26,006 nucleotides of DNA, from positions 1 to 26,006 of the forward strand of contig JAJWXI010000008.1 of the NCBI GenBank assembly GCA_021641225.1, in the 5' to 3' direction. The position numbers were made by a program, and so were the translations under genes. Positions 14,732 to 23,080 of this stretch are shown one piece after another. Origin of the DNA: Collinsella aerofaciens. Its GTDB lineage: Bacteria; Actinomycetota; Coriobacteriia; Coriobacteriales; Coriobacteriaceae. A model generated the notes under the pieces. The model saw only the letters and a list, made by a program, of their open reading frames with translations. It had not been told where the DNA came from and made no database searches. Position 1 is the first letter of the stretch, and each line of letters opens with the position of its first letter.

Positions 14732-14755
14732 TCCGCCGTTCGGTAGAACGGCGGA
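14732..14755 (-). other. 10-bp stem-loop just after the SIS-3 stop
   Basis: TCCGCCGTTC (14732-14741) pairs exactly with 14746-14755 around GGTA. It begins 12 nt after the stop codon on minus and lacks a T tract, like the stem-loop after GntR2. It may protect the 3' end of the message. Confidence 0.5.
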
Positions 14756-14766
14756 ACCAATATCCC

Positions 14767-15759
14767 CTAGTAGTCCAGCTTCCACATGTAGCGACGCGTC
14801 ATGTAGTCCTTGTGGGTGACGGCAGAAAGCGCGCGCATGTACACATTGTTGAGGATCGGGGCAAAGATCAGGTGGTTGAAGTACTCGCTCACGCTGTCCT
14901 TGATGTCGTTGAGGCCGAGCTCCTTGGCGTCGAGCTGATAGACGCGCTCGCCACCGTACTGGTTGACGAAGCGGATGCCGCGCTCGTCGTTGCAGCGGCT
15001 GCGGCCGACGCTGATGAGCTGGAACAGCGAGGTGCGCTTGTCCAGGATCTCGAAGGGACCATGGAAGAAGTCACAGGTGTTGATGGTGCAGGAGTCAATC
15101 TGCAGCATCTCCTGCACGTTGCAGATGCTAAAGACGTAGGCGGCACCAAAGAGCGGACCCTGGGCCATGACATTAATGCAGGGCTTGTCGGCGTTCTGCT
15201 CGGCCCACTTAGCAGCGAGCGGACGGGTGTACTCGACGGCCTTGCGATAGATGGGGTCGACCAAGTCGAACGCGGCCATAGCGGTCTCGTACTCGGCATA
15301 GCCCTCGGTCTGCTGCGTAAGCTCCATGGCGATCATGGTCACGACGGCGGAGTTGGTGCGGCCCATGCAGGACTCGTCGACGGCCAGGCTATCGTACTGG
15401 ATCTTGTAGTCGCAGACCTCGGTGAGGCCGGACTCGTCAACATAGATGGCGATGGTGCTGGCGCCGCGGTCCTTGGCGACCTGGGCGGCGACGATGGTCT
15501 CCTTGGTGCCGCGCATGGACACGACGACGGCCAGGGTGTTCTCGTTGACGTAGGCCGGGGTGGCGTGCACGAACTCGTTGCTGGTGTAGCTGGAGCTCAC
15601 GACCTGCGTGGCCTCGTGCTCCATAAAGTACTGGGCAGGATAGTTGCCGCCGTTGGATCCGCCAGCGCCAATCCACACGACGCGCTTGATGCCGCCCTTG
15701 TCTGCCTTGTCAGCCAAAACCTGGGAGACGACATCCTTAACCTGTTCCTGAGTAGTCAT
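14767..15759 (-). CDS. SIS-domain sugar-amine 6-phosphate deglycase, paralogue 3 (FrlB/GfrE/FraB-like)
   Basis: Third paralogue, 330 aa, predicted to cleave a phosphorylated sugar-amine conjugate. The catalytic pair is kept: Glu217 (EMLQ) and His233 (FFHGPFE), 16 residues apart, and the end is RRYMWKLDY. The loop that holds the sugar phosphate is SMRGTKET (81-88) instead of the S-x-GG/SG-x-T form in paralogues 1 and 2, and EMQW has become EMLQ, so the substrate is probably different. The start has AAAGG about 8-9 nt upstream. It diverges from the GntR3 gene, with a 205-bp AT-rich intergenic region that has three GCATACAA sites. A terminator isolates it from the EamA gene downstream. No dedicated transporter is beside it. 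Confidence 0.85.
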   Translation of the reverse strand: MTTQEQVKDVVSQVLADKADKGGIKRVVWIGAGGSNGGNYPAQYFMEHEATQVVSSSYTSNEFVHATPAYVNENTLAVVVSMRGTKETIVAAQVAKDRGASTIAIYVDESGLTEVCDYKIQYDSLAVDESCMGRTNSAVVTMIAMELTQQTEGYAEYETAMAAFDLVDPIYRKAVEYTRPLAAKWAEQNADKPCINVMAQGPLFGAAYVFSICNVQEMLQIDSCTINTCDFFHGPFEILDKRTSLFQLISVGRSRCNDERGIRFVNQYGGERVYQLDAKELGLNDIKDSVSEYFNHLIFAPILNNVYMRALSAVTHKDYMTRRYMWKLDY

Positions 15760-15797
15760 CGTGCATCAGCCTTTCTTCTCGTTTGATGCTCTCGATG

Positions 15798-15948
15798 GCA
15801 TACAAGTTACATACATGTTTTGGTTATGTCGACTAGTTGTATGCTATATATATCTTAGAAATTTTGCTGATGCGGTTTTCGATAGCTAGCTACCAGCTGT
15901 TTTGTTGTCGTATTGAATACATGCTTGCTTAGATAAGCATACAAGTTA
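15798..15948. promoter_or_regulatory. Shared SIS-3/GntR3 control region with three GCATACAA sites
   Basis: GCATACAA occurs at 15798-15805 and 15937-15944 on plus and at 15844-15837 on minus. The first two extend to GCATACAAGTTA. The first also has a second CATACA at 15810. One copy lies near the SIS-3 start, one beside a TATATA stretch likely to be the SIS-3 -10 region, and one 17 bp before the GntR3 ATG. This fits GntR3 controlling both itself and SIS-3; the binding is inferred. Confidence 0.5.
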
Positions 15949-15964
15949 GATATAGGCTGATCGC

Positions 15965-16687
15965 ATGAACGCTTCATCTAAAAAGAAACTGAGCCAATAC
16001 GAGCGCTTGGCGGGTACGCTTCGCGACCGCATCGCCGCCGGCATCTACGCACGCGGAGACAAGCTGCCGTCCGAGATGGAGCTCATGGACGAATCGGGGC
16101 TGTCGCGCAGCACCGTACGCCATGCCCTTAAGGTGCTCGTTGATGAGGGTCTGGTTCGAACCGAGCGCGGGCGCGGCGCCTTTGTGGCCGACACGCCGGC
16201 GCTCCACGAGAACAACCTGGTATTTTCGAGCTATACGGCGCAGGTCCAGGGTCAGGGCATGAAGCCCACCACGCGCACGGTGGACTCGGGCTTTACCAAG
16301 GCGGGCGGCAGCATAGCTAAGTTCTTTGATACCGCCGTGGGCAGCAAGCTCGTCAAACTTGTCCGTCTGCGCTATCTGGACGATGCGCCGCTGTGCCTGG
16401 AGACCACCTATTTACCACCAAGCTTTGAGGCGCTCATCGATCGCGATATCAACGGTTCGCTCTACGCCACGCTGCGCCAAGAATTCCATCGCGCGCCGGC
16501 ACAGGGGCACAAGACCTTTGAGGTGTGCTACGCCTCGCAAAACGAGGCGTTTTTGCTCAACGTCGAGCGCGGGCAGGCACTGATCCTGATCACCGACTAC
16601 GTCTACGACACCGACGGCCGCCCGCTCCATGTCTCCAAGCGCATCCAGCGCACCGACCGCGCCAAATACACCGAGCCCATCGGCTAA
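15965..16687 (+). CDS. GntR-family regulator, HutC/UTRA type (GntR3)
   Basis: Transcription regulator of 240 aa, the only plus-strand gene of the sugar-amine region. The winged helix spans about residues 10-75 (DRIAAGIYARGDKLPSEMEL, SGLSRSTVRHALKVL, wing TERGRGAFV). The UTRA domain follows (about 85-240). It is more distant from GntR1 and GntR2 than they are from each other: the end reads HVSKRIQRTDRAKYTEPIG, not VGSRYV. The ribosome-binding site is weak (AGG about 8 nt upstream of ATG). It diverges from the SIS-3 gene with shared GCATACAA sites, which makes it the probable regulator of SIS-3 and of itself. Its end is closed by a terminator shared with the convergent GNAT gene. Confidence 0.9.
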   Translation: MNASSKKKLSQYERLAGTLRDRIAAGIYARGDKLPSEMELMDESGLSRSTVRHALKVLVDEGLVRTERGRGAFVADTPALHENNLVFSSYTAQVQGQGMKPTTRTVDSGFTKAGGSIAKFFDTAVGSKLVKLVRLRYLDDAPLCLETTYLPPSFEALIDRDINGSLYATLRQEFHRAPAQGHKTFEVCYASQNEAFLLNVERGQALILITDYVYDTDGRPLHVSKRIQRTDRAKYTEPIG

Positions 16688-16694
16688 CCAACCG

Positions 16695-16735
16695 AAAACC
16701 ACCACAATGGGGACAGGCACCTTTGTGGTGGTTTT
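16695..16735. terminator. Bidirectional terminator with a REP-like loop
   Basis: AAAACCACCACAA (16695-16707) pairs perfectly with 16723-16735. The A and T runs at the stem ends suit both converging genes (GntR3 on plus, GNAT on minus), and the right arm overlaps the GNAT stop codon. The 15-nt loop is TGGGGACAGGCACCT, similar to the dispersed GGGGACA-type elements. Confidence 0.75.
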
Positions 16736-17324
16736 AGGCGAGGAGATCGGGGAACCAGGTTGGCTTAGGCTGGTTGGGTGTGCGCTCGGCCAGGACCAGC
16801 TCCATCCAGCACATGTCGTACCAGCGGCCGAACTTTTGGGCGCAGCGGTCAAAGGCGCCCACCAGGCGATATCCCATATGGGCATGGAAATCCTGGCTGT
16901 TGTGCGTCAGGTACTCGTCGTCCCTATCGTGCGGCACGGCGATGAGGGCGCACATGTTGGTGATGCCCATCGCAATCAGGCATTGCTTGAGCGCATCGTG
17001 CAGCTTGCGGCCCAGCCCGCCGTGGCGCACGTCACGCGCCAGGTAGATCGATGTCTCGACCGACCAGTCGTATGCCTCGCGGCTGTTGAGCGGACTCACA
17101 TAGGCATAGCCTACCGGGCGCCCGTCCAGCTCCATCACCAAATACGGATAGCGCTCGAGCGTACGCTCAATGCGCCCGGCGAACTCCTCAACGCTCGGCA
17201 CCTCGTATTCGCAGGTAATCGCCGTCTGGCGCACATATGGCTCATAGATGGCAAGCAACGCCGGCGCATCATCGGGCGTCGCCAGGCGAATCGCCGGCTC
17301 GGACATCTCGGATTTCTCGGGCAT
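16734..17324 (-). CDS. GNAT N-acetyltransferase, phosphinothricin/methionine sulfoximine acetyltransferase-like
   Basis: Acetyl-CoA-dependent N-acetyltransferase of 196 aa. It begins AIRLATPDDAPALLAIYEPYV and continues with an F/Y-rich segment, GRPVGYAYVSPL, the acceptor region YDWSVETSIYLARDVRHGGLGRKL where the pyrophosphate loop (RHGGLGRKL) is a Q/RxxGxG variant, and FHAHMGYRLVG. This is the layout of Pat/Bar-like proteins. The substrate is not certain. ATG 17324 was preferred because further upstream the frame runs through a terminator hairpin; only a poor GGGG-rich ribosome-binding site is present, and ATG 17306 is a possible alternative. It lies downstream of the aldolase gene beyond that terminator. 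Confidence 0.82.
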   Translation of the reverse strand: MPEKSEMSEPAIRLATPDDAPALLAIYEPYVRQTAITCEYEVPSVEEFAGRIERTLERYPYLVMELDGRPVGYAYVSPLNSREAYDWSVETSIYLARDVRHGGLGRKLHDALKQCLIAMGITNMCALIAVPHDRDDEYLTHNSQDFHAHMGYRLVGAFDRCAQKFGRWYDMCWMELVLAERTPNQPKPTWFPDLLA

Positions 17325-17336
17325 ACAGCCCCACCC

Positions 17337-17386
17337 CCCAAAAAAGCAAAGGCCGCCCTGCGCCAAACCCAGCGCAAGGCGGCCTC
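17337..17386 (-). terminator. Rho-independent terminator of the aldolase gene
   Basis: On minus, AGGCCGCC-GCGC pairs with GCGC-GGCGGCCT around a loop with TGGGTTTG, followed by TTGCTTTTTT. The T run ends about 12 nt before the GNAT start codon, so the GNAT gene has almost no room for its own promoter after the stem. Confidence 0.85.
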
Positions 17387-17402
17387 TCGTCATTACATCA
17401 GG

Positions 17403-18428
17403 CTACAGGACAGCCGCCAGCGCGTCGATGTCCTCCTGTGTCGTGGCCCAGCTGGTGCAAAAGCGCACCACCGTGTGGGTCTCATCGTACTTTTCCCAGT
17501 ACTCGATCGAGGCATGCTCGCGAATGCGGGCCATGTCCTCGTTGGGCAGAATCACAAACTGCTGGTTCGTGGGCGTCTCCAAGAAGAACTGGTAGCCGCG
17601 CTTGTGCAGCACACGACGCAGCGCCTGCGCGGTTTCGATTGCCTGGCGACCAATCTCAAAATACAGGCCGTCGGTAAAGAGTGCCTCAAACTGCACACCC
17701 GTCAGGCGGCCCTTGGCAAGCAACGCACCGTGCTGCTTAATGCGCGGAATGGGATGCGCCGGAGCGTGCATGCCGCAAAACACCACGGCCTCGCCGCAAA
17801 GCGCGCCGCACTTGGTGCCGCCGATGTAGAACACGTCGCACAGCTGCGCCAGCTCGGGCAGGGTAATGTCGCACTCATCGGCCGCCAGCGCATAGGCCAG
17901 GCGGGCGCCATCCACAAACAACGGAATCTGGCGCTTCTGGCACACCGCATAAATCTCGGCCAGCTCGGCCTTTGAGTACAGCGTGCCGTACTCGGTCGAC
18001 AGGCTCACGTACACGGCGCCCGGAAACACCATGTGCTCGCAGCTCTCATTTTCGTAGAACACTTGGATATAGTTTTCGAGATCCTCGGCGTGCATCTTGC
18101 CCTCGTAGCCAGGGATGGTGAGCACCTTGTGGCCGCCAAACTCGATGGCGCCCGCCTCGTGGCAGGCAACGTGGCCGGTCTCGGCGGCAACCACGCCCTC
18201 GTACGGCGCGAGCAGCATGTCAATCACCGTCGCGTTGGTCTGCGTGCCGCCCACCAGCAAAAATACGTCGGCATCGGGGGCCTGACAGGCCTCGCGGATC
18301 AGCTGCTTGGCACGCTCGGTGTGCGAATCGGTGCCGTAGCCGGGCTGCGGCTCCATATTGGTGTCGACGAGCGCCTGCAGCACTGCCGGATGTGCGCCGT
18401 GGGAATAGTCGTTGTTAAACGCGAGCAT
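17403..18428 (-). CDS. Threonine aldolase/beta-eliminating lyase family PLP enzyme
   Basis: Predicted low-specificity L-threonine aldolase (threonine to glycine and acetaldehyde) or a related PLP lyase, cytoplasmic, 341 aa. Visible elements are the N-terminal FNNDYSHGAHPAVLQAL, GYGTDSHTERA, the cofactor-binding LLVGGTQTNATV, the ring-stacking ETGHVACHEAGA region (His86), the Asp173/Arg176 pair in VDGARLAYAL, and Lys206 in GGTKCGA, the Schiff-base lysine. Members of this branch in Firmicutes and Actinobacteria are usually labelled low-specificity aldolase. ATG 18428 has GAGAGGA about 6 nt upstream; the in-frame ATG at 18467 has none. It follows the PAP2 gene by 45 nt and may be in one transcript with it and mfd, ending at the terminator 17337-17386. 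Confidence 0.9.
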   Translation of the reverse strand: MLAFNNDYSHGAHPAVLQALVDTNMEPQPGYGTDSHTERAKQLIREACQAPDADVFLLVGGTQTNATVIDMLLAPYEGVVAAETGHVACHEAGAIEFGGHKVLTIPGYEGKMHAEDLENYIQVFYENESCEHMVFPGAVYVSLSTEYGTLYSKAELAEIYAVCQKRQIPLFVDGARLAYALAADECDITLPELAQLCDVFYIGGTKCGALCGEAVVFCGMHAPAHPIPRIKQHGALLAKGRLTGVQFEALFTDGLYFEIGRQAIETAQALRRVLHKRGYQFFLETPTNQQFVILPNEDMARIREHASIEYWEKYDETHTVVRFCTSWATTQEDIDALAAVL

Positions 18429-18473
18429 GGCAATCCTCTCTAGCCGGGCACGGGCCCGATGATTCAAACGGGG

Positions 18474-19337
18474 CTATTGTACGCCGTTGGGATAGGCAAT
18501 GCGCGCGGCAAGGCACTCAAGCGCCAGCACCAGGGCAAAGCCGCAGCTCACGTCGCTCAAAAAGTGCGCTCCGATCACGATACGACCAAAGGCGACAAGC
18601 GCCGCGACCACGGCAGCGACCCAAAAGACCACGCGGCGTCGCGACGGCTTTTCCGTAAAAGCCGCCGCGGGAAGCCCGGCGAGCATAAGGCCGATCGCCG
18701 CGTGCGCCGTGTGTCCGCTCGCAAACGACTTAAAGCCGTCCTTGATTACGCCGGCCGCAATATAGCTCCACTTGTCGGGATTGCCGATTACCCACCACGG
18801 CTGAAAATTGAGTCCCGGCGTGACCTCGATCACGCGCATGCGCGGGCGCGACCACAGCGGCTTGACGATCACGTTGAGGATAATGGCCTGAGCGACCCAC
18901 ACGGCAAGTACCATCAGCGCCCAGCGTGTGAGCTCGTCGGGCTCGGTCGCGCGCGTGAGGCGACAGACGATAAGGTTGGCAGCGATGACCAGCACAAACG
19001 TCAGTACCAGCTGAACCGCGATGAGTTTGCCGCCAACCTTTAGGGACGAGACGATCTCGTAGCCGGCCAGGCCAACGTTGACGAAGATGCCGAGCACGGC
19101 GAGCCATTTGCTCCCCCTGGAGTCGGGACGCACCGCGCGCACGAGCATGACGCCTGCGACGCTTGCCGTCAGCTCGAACGGCAGCTCGCCGGCGGCCTCG
19201 ATAAAGCGGCCGTACATGCTGCCGATGTTGAACAGCGCGCTCGAGATCTGATAATCGAAGAAGCTGCCCACGCACAGACAAAGGCACAGGACAATCGCGA
19301 TCATGGCGGCATCTTTCTTATAGATGTATCCGAACAT
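18474..19337 (-). CDS. PAP2-family membrane phosphatase
   Basis: Integral membrane phosphatase of 287 aa, probably acting on a lipid phosphate or pyrophosphate such as undecaprenyl pyrophosphate or phosphatidylglycerol phosphate. Six or so hydrophobic segments are visible, starting at residue 12. The three catalytic motifs are present in order: KPLWSRP (159-165, two residues shorter than the usual K-x6-RP), SFASGH (His209) and the R-x5-H-x3-D form with Arg252, His258 and Asp262 in GRIVIGAHFLSD. The start has AAAGGAAA 3-4 nt upstream. It follows mfd by 56 nt on the same strand. Confidence 0.88.
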   Translation of the reverse strand: MFGYIYKKDAAMIAIVLCLCLCVGSFFDYQISSALFNIGSMYGRFIEAAGELPFELTASVAGVMLVRAVRPDSRGSKWLAVLGIFVNVGLAGYEIVSSLKVGGKLIAVQLVLTFVLVIAANLIVCRLTRATEPDELTRWALMVLAVWVAQAIILNVIVKPLWSRPRMRVIEVTPGLNFQPWWVIGNPDKWSYIAAGVIKDGFKSFASGHTAHAAIGLMLAGLPAAAFTEKPSRRRVVFWVAAVVAALVAFGRIVIGAHFLSDVSCGFALVLALECLAARIAYPNGVQ

Positions 19338-19393
19338 GCTTTCCTTTCGATGGAACCAGAGTGCCCAAATGGGGTGTTTGCAGTATCGACTCG

Positions 19394-22300
19394 CTAGTCA
19401 TCATCACTAGCACCCAGCTGTTGCAGCAGCATGAGCGCCGCCGCCACGGGGCCGGTGCCGTCGTTGGCGTCGAGGCCGCGACCCAGGCCGCTGCCCGCAC
19501 CGGCGCCCGCCTTGTAGGGCACCGACAGTTTGCGACTCTTGGGGAAGTTCACCGCGCCATAGCGGGTCTTAAGCTCAAATGCCACCTTCTTGGGCACGTC
19601 GACGCCCAAAAACGTGATGCGACCGCCGCTGAGCGTGACACTCTCGAGCCCCAGGCGCTCGCCGCGAATGCGGATGCGCGCGCGATTGAACAGGTTGAGT
19701 CCCGCCAACGGCAGCTCGCCATGCGCGGCCTCGGTCTCCTCCTGAACCTCATCGATGCTCTCCAGGTCCTCGGCCGCTGCGAGCTTACGGTACACGAGCA
19801 CGCGCTGGTCCACCGCCGGCAGGTACTCCTCGGACAAGAAGTAGTCGGCCGGCAGGTTGATGCCCACGCTCGCCGCCTCCACGCCGGCATCGTCATCGCC
19901 GCGCGCCTCGGCCACGGCCTGGCCCAACATCTGCGTAAACAGGTCAAAGCCCACGCTCGACAGGTTGCCGTGCTGCTCAGCGCCCATCAGCGAACCGGCG
20001 CCGCGAATCTCCAGGTCGCGCATGGCGATACGCATGCCGCTGCCCAGGTCCTGGAACTCGGAAAGTGCAGTCAGGCGCGCCGTGGCCTCCTCGGTGAGAG
20101 GCAGCTCGCCCGGGAACATAAAGTACGCGTAGGCCTGCGTGACAGAACGGCCCACACGGCCCTTGAGCTGGTAAAGCTGTGCCAGACCCAGGCGCTGCGA
20201 GTCCTCGATGATGAGCGTGTTGGCGGTCGCGTTGTCGATACCGCTCTCCACGATGGTCGTGGCGATGAGCACGTCGATCTTTTTGGTCGCGAACTCGATC
20301 ATCACGTCCTCGACCTCGCGCGGGCTCATCTTGCCGTGCGCCACGCCCACGCGCGCCTCGGGCGCGGCCTCGTGAACGCGCGCCACGGCGTCGTCGATGG
20401 TCTTGACGCGGTTGGACACGTAGTACACCTGTCCGCCGCGACCCACCTCCAGGCGAATCGCTGCGCTTACCACGTCGGGGTCGTACTCCCCCACGTGCAC
20501 GATCACGGGGCGACGTCCGGTGGGCGGCGTGGTGATCAGGCTCATGTCGCGCACGCCGCTCGTGGCCATCTGCATGGTACGCGGGATGGGCGTGGCCGAA
20601 AGCGTGAGCACGTCAATCTGCTCGCGCAGGTTCTTGAGCTGCTCCTTGTGCTGCACGCCAAAGCGCTGCTCTTCGTCAATGATCACCAGGCCCAGGTTCT
20701 TGGGGTTCACATCGGCCGAGAGCAGGCGGTGCGTGCCGATGAGCACGTCGATCGCACCCTCGGCAAACGCCTTGAGCGCGCGCTTTTGCTGCGCCGGCGT
20801 GCGGAAACGGCTGAGCACCTCGACCTCGAGGCCAAACGGGGCAAAGCGCTCAAAGAACGTCTCGTAGTGCTGCTGGGCCAAAATGGTCGTGGGGCAGAGC
20901 ACCATGACCTGACGGCCGGAGTCCACGCACTTAAACGCCGCACGCAGGGCGACCTCGGTCTTGCCAAAGCCCACGTCGCCGCACAGCAGGCGGTCCATGG
21001 GCTTGGGTGCCTCCATGTCGGCCTTAATGTCAGCGATAGCCTCCAGCTGATCGCGCGTCTCGTCGTAAGGGAAGCTCTCCTCCATCTCAATCTGCTCGGG
21101 CGTATCGGGCGGGCAGGCGATACCGGTAATCGACGAGCGGCGCGTATACAGATCGACCAGGTCAAACGCCAGCTTTTTGGCGTTCTTGCGCGCCTTGTTG
21201 GTGGCACGCGTCCAGTCGGCGGTGTTGAGCCTGGTCAAGCGCGGTTTATCGCCGTCGGGACCGACGTATCGCGTGATGCGGTCGATCTGCTCGAGCGGCA
21301 CGTAGAGCTTGTCGCCGTCGGCATATTCCAGCAAAAAGTAGTCGCGCTCCTTGCCGCCCACTTCCTGACGCGCGATCTCGCTAAAGAGCGCGATGCCGTG
21401 AGTGGCGTGCACCACGTAGTCGCCCGGCTTAAACGGGAACGTGATCTGCGTAATGTCCACCTTGCGGCGGCTGCGCGCGCGGTTGGCGTCCATGCGGGCG
21501 TTGAGGTCGGCAATCGAGAACACGGCCAGGTTGGCATCGGGCACCACCACGCCCTGCGGCAAGGCGGCATCGACAAAGGTCACGCGTCCACGCGAGATGG
21601 TGGGCACGGCGGCGCCGGCGGCAGCCTGCGCGGCGCCCGCCTCGAGCGAGCGGGCGTTGAGCGCGTCGACCTTGCGTTCGCGAATTGCAGCATGAGCATC
21701 CTGGCGGACAGCACGATCGGCAGAATCCGCCGCTGCCACGCGCACACGGTCGCCAATAGCGCCCGCGTTTTCGGGCGCGGCCGTCAGCGACTCCTCAAAG
21801 GTAATACCCTCATCGCCAAAGGTGAGCTCCATCGACTCGCGTGCACCGCGGTCGGGGATGGCAAACACGCAGGCATAGCGCTTGCCCACGACCTCCTGGA
21901 TGCGCGTCATAAAGCGATTGTCCGAGCCCGCGATGGCCGGCTGCTCAATCTTGAGCTCTGCCGTCACCGCACCGCCGGCACGAATCAAGCTCACGTAGTT
22001 AAGGCGCTGCTGGGCACCAAAGTCGAGTTGCTGGGCACGCACGTACAGGCCGTCCAGACGGTCGACCCCCGCCTCGCCGGCACGCGCCTCGATATCCTCG
22101 TAGGCGCGCAGGCAATCGTCGAACAGCGAGCGCGGCTCGGACAGCACCACGAGCGCCTTGCCGCTCACATGCGACAGCGGGCTCACGGTCTGGCCGTACA
22201 TCACCGGCAAAAAGCGGTCGAGTTCGGGCGTGACGATGCGCGCATCCACCATCTCGAGCAGCGCCGCCAACTTGCTGTCGTCCTGGCTGGCGCGGTAGAG

Positions 22301-23026
22301 CGCCACATGCATGTTGTGGACGGCGTCGTCGGTGAGTGCGAGCTCGCGACAGGGGAAGATCTCGATGCTGTCCTCGTTGCCGATGGTCTGGCCCGTGGAA
22401 CTCACCATGCGGCGGATGCGGTCGATCTCATCGCCAAAGAACTCAATGCACACGGGCGCCTTTTCCTGTGCGGGAAACACCTCGACGGTGTCGCCGTGCA
22501 CGCGGAACAGACCGGGCGCGTCGGCGGCGCCGGCATTGGTGTAGCCCATGCCCACCAGGCGCTGCGGCACCTCGTCAAAAGGAATCTCCTCGCCCACCGC
22601 AAAGGTCGTCGACTCCCAGTAACGGCTCTCGACTGGCGGCACGCAACGCAGCAGCGCGCGGGCCGAGGCAACCATGATGCAATTGTCGCCGCGCACGATG
22701 CGTCCCAGGGCCTCGCAGCGCTGCGCCACCACGGCGTCGTCGGGCGCCTGCTCGCGCCACGGATAGTCCTTGCGCTCGGGGAAGCGGCACACGTGCGCCA
22801 GCCCCACATAGGCGGCCAGGCCACGAGCGGCACGATCGGCCGCATCCTCGCCACTCACAATGTAGACCGTCGGGCGCGGACGGCGCGCAAACTGGGCTGC
22901 CGCCATGAGCGTGCGGCCCGACTGCGACACGGCCAGCGTCACGTCCTCGCCGGCATCGAGCCCGGCCTCGACGGTCTGCAGCGCCTCGGCAGTGTAGAGC
23001 TGCGCGGCTATACGGTGAATGAGCAT
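19394..23026 (-). CDS. mfd: Transcription-repair coupling factor Mfd
   Basis: ATP-dependent translocase that removes RNA polymerase stalled at DNA lesions and recruits UvrA, 1210 aa, close to the family norm. In order: a UvrB-like N-terminal module (about 1-340), the RNA-polymerase interaction domain around 535 (FKPGDYVVHATHG, LEYADGDKLYVPLEQIDRI), Walker A GDVGFGKTE near 684, DEEQ box near 784 (IDEEQRFGV), helicase motifs including VATTIVESGIDNATANT and LYQLKGRVGRS, and a C-terminal TRCF regulatory domain. An Ala-rich stretch near 475-500 (ALNARSLEAGAAQAAAGAAV) looks like a lineage-specific linker. ATG 23026 has GGAGGA 5-6 nt upstream; the in-frame ATG at 23053 overlaps a terminator and lacks such a site. 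A hairpin with a T tract lies only 25 nt before the start. Confidence 0.97.
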   Translation of the reverse strand: MLIHRIAAQLYTAEALQTVEAGLDAGEDVTLAVSQSGRTLMAAAQFARRPRPTVYIVSGEDAADRAARGLAAYVGLAHVCRFPERKDYPWREQAPDDAVVAQRCEALGRIVRGDNCIMVASARALLRCVPPVESRYWESTTFAVGEEIPFDEVPQRLVGMGYTNAGAADAPGLFRVHGDTVEVFPAQEKAPVCIEFFGDEIDRIRRMVSSTGQTIGNEDSIEIFPCRELALTDDAVHNMHVALYRASQDDSKLAALLEMVDARIVTPELDRFLPVMYGQTVSPLSHVSGKALVVLSEPRSLFDDCLRAYEDIEARAGEAGVDRLDGLYVRAQQLDFGAQQRLNYVSLIRAGGAVTAELKIEQPAIAGSDNRFMTRIQEVVGKRYACVFAIPDRGARESMELTFGDEGITFEESLTAAPENAGAIGDRVRVAAADSADRAVRQDAHAAIRERKVDALNARSLEAGAAQAAAGAAVPTISRGRVTFVDAALPQGVVVPDANLAVFSIADLNARMDANRARSRRKVDITQITFPFKPGDYVVHATHGIALFSEIARQEVGGKERDYFLLEYADGDKLYVPLEQIDRITRYVGPDGDKPRLTRLNTADWTRATNKARKNAKKLAFDLVDLYTRRSSITGIACPPDTPEQIEMEESFPYDETRDQLEAIADIKADMEAPKPMDRLLCGDVGFGKTEVALRAAFKCVDSGRQVMVLCPTTILAQQHYETFFERFAPFGLEVEVLSRFRTPAQQKRALKAFAEGAIDVLIGTHRLLSADVNPKNLGLVIIDEEQRFGVQHKEQLKNLREQIDVLTLSATPIPRTMQMATSGVRDMSLITTPPTGRRPVIVHVGEYDPDVVSAAIRLEVGRGGQVYYVSNRVKTIDDAVARVHEAAPEARVGVAHGKMSPREVEDVMIEFATKKIDVLIATTIVESGIDNATANTLIIEDSQRLGLAQLYQLKGRVGRSVTQAYAYFMFPGELPLTEEATARLTALSEFQDLGSGMRIAMRDLEIRGAGSLMGAEQHGNLSSVGFDLFTQMLGQAVAEARGDDDAGVEAASVGINLPADYFLSEEYLPAVDQRVLVYRKLAAAEDLESIDEVQEETEAAHGELPLAGLNLFNRARIRIRGERLGLESVTLSGGRITFLGVDVPKKVAFELKTRYGAVNFPKSRKLSVPYKAGAGAGSGLGRGLDANDGTGPVAAALMLLQQLGASDDD

Positions 23027-23050
23027 GCTGTTCCTCCGGCATCGCAACGC

Positions 23051-23080
23051 CAAAAGCCCGCCGGGGCAAGCTCGGCGGGT
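23051..23080 (-). terminator. Rho-independent terminator or leader hairpin between nth and mfd
   Basis: On minus, CCCGCCG (23079-23073) pairs with CGGCGGG (23063-23057), followed by CTTTTGG. It lies 104 nt after the nth stop and 25 nt before the mfd ATG. TATATT at 23095-23090 on minus could be the mfd -10 box, in which case the hairpin would be at the very 5' end of the mfd message. Confidence 0.65.

Noticed and set aside
14707..15786. Long plus-strand open frame opposite SIS-3
   Set aside because: Antisense composition with no motifs; the minus-strand SIS-3 protein is complete.
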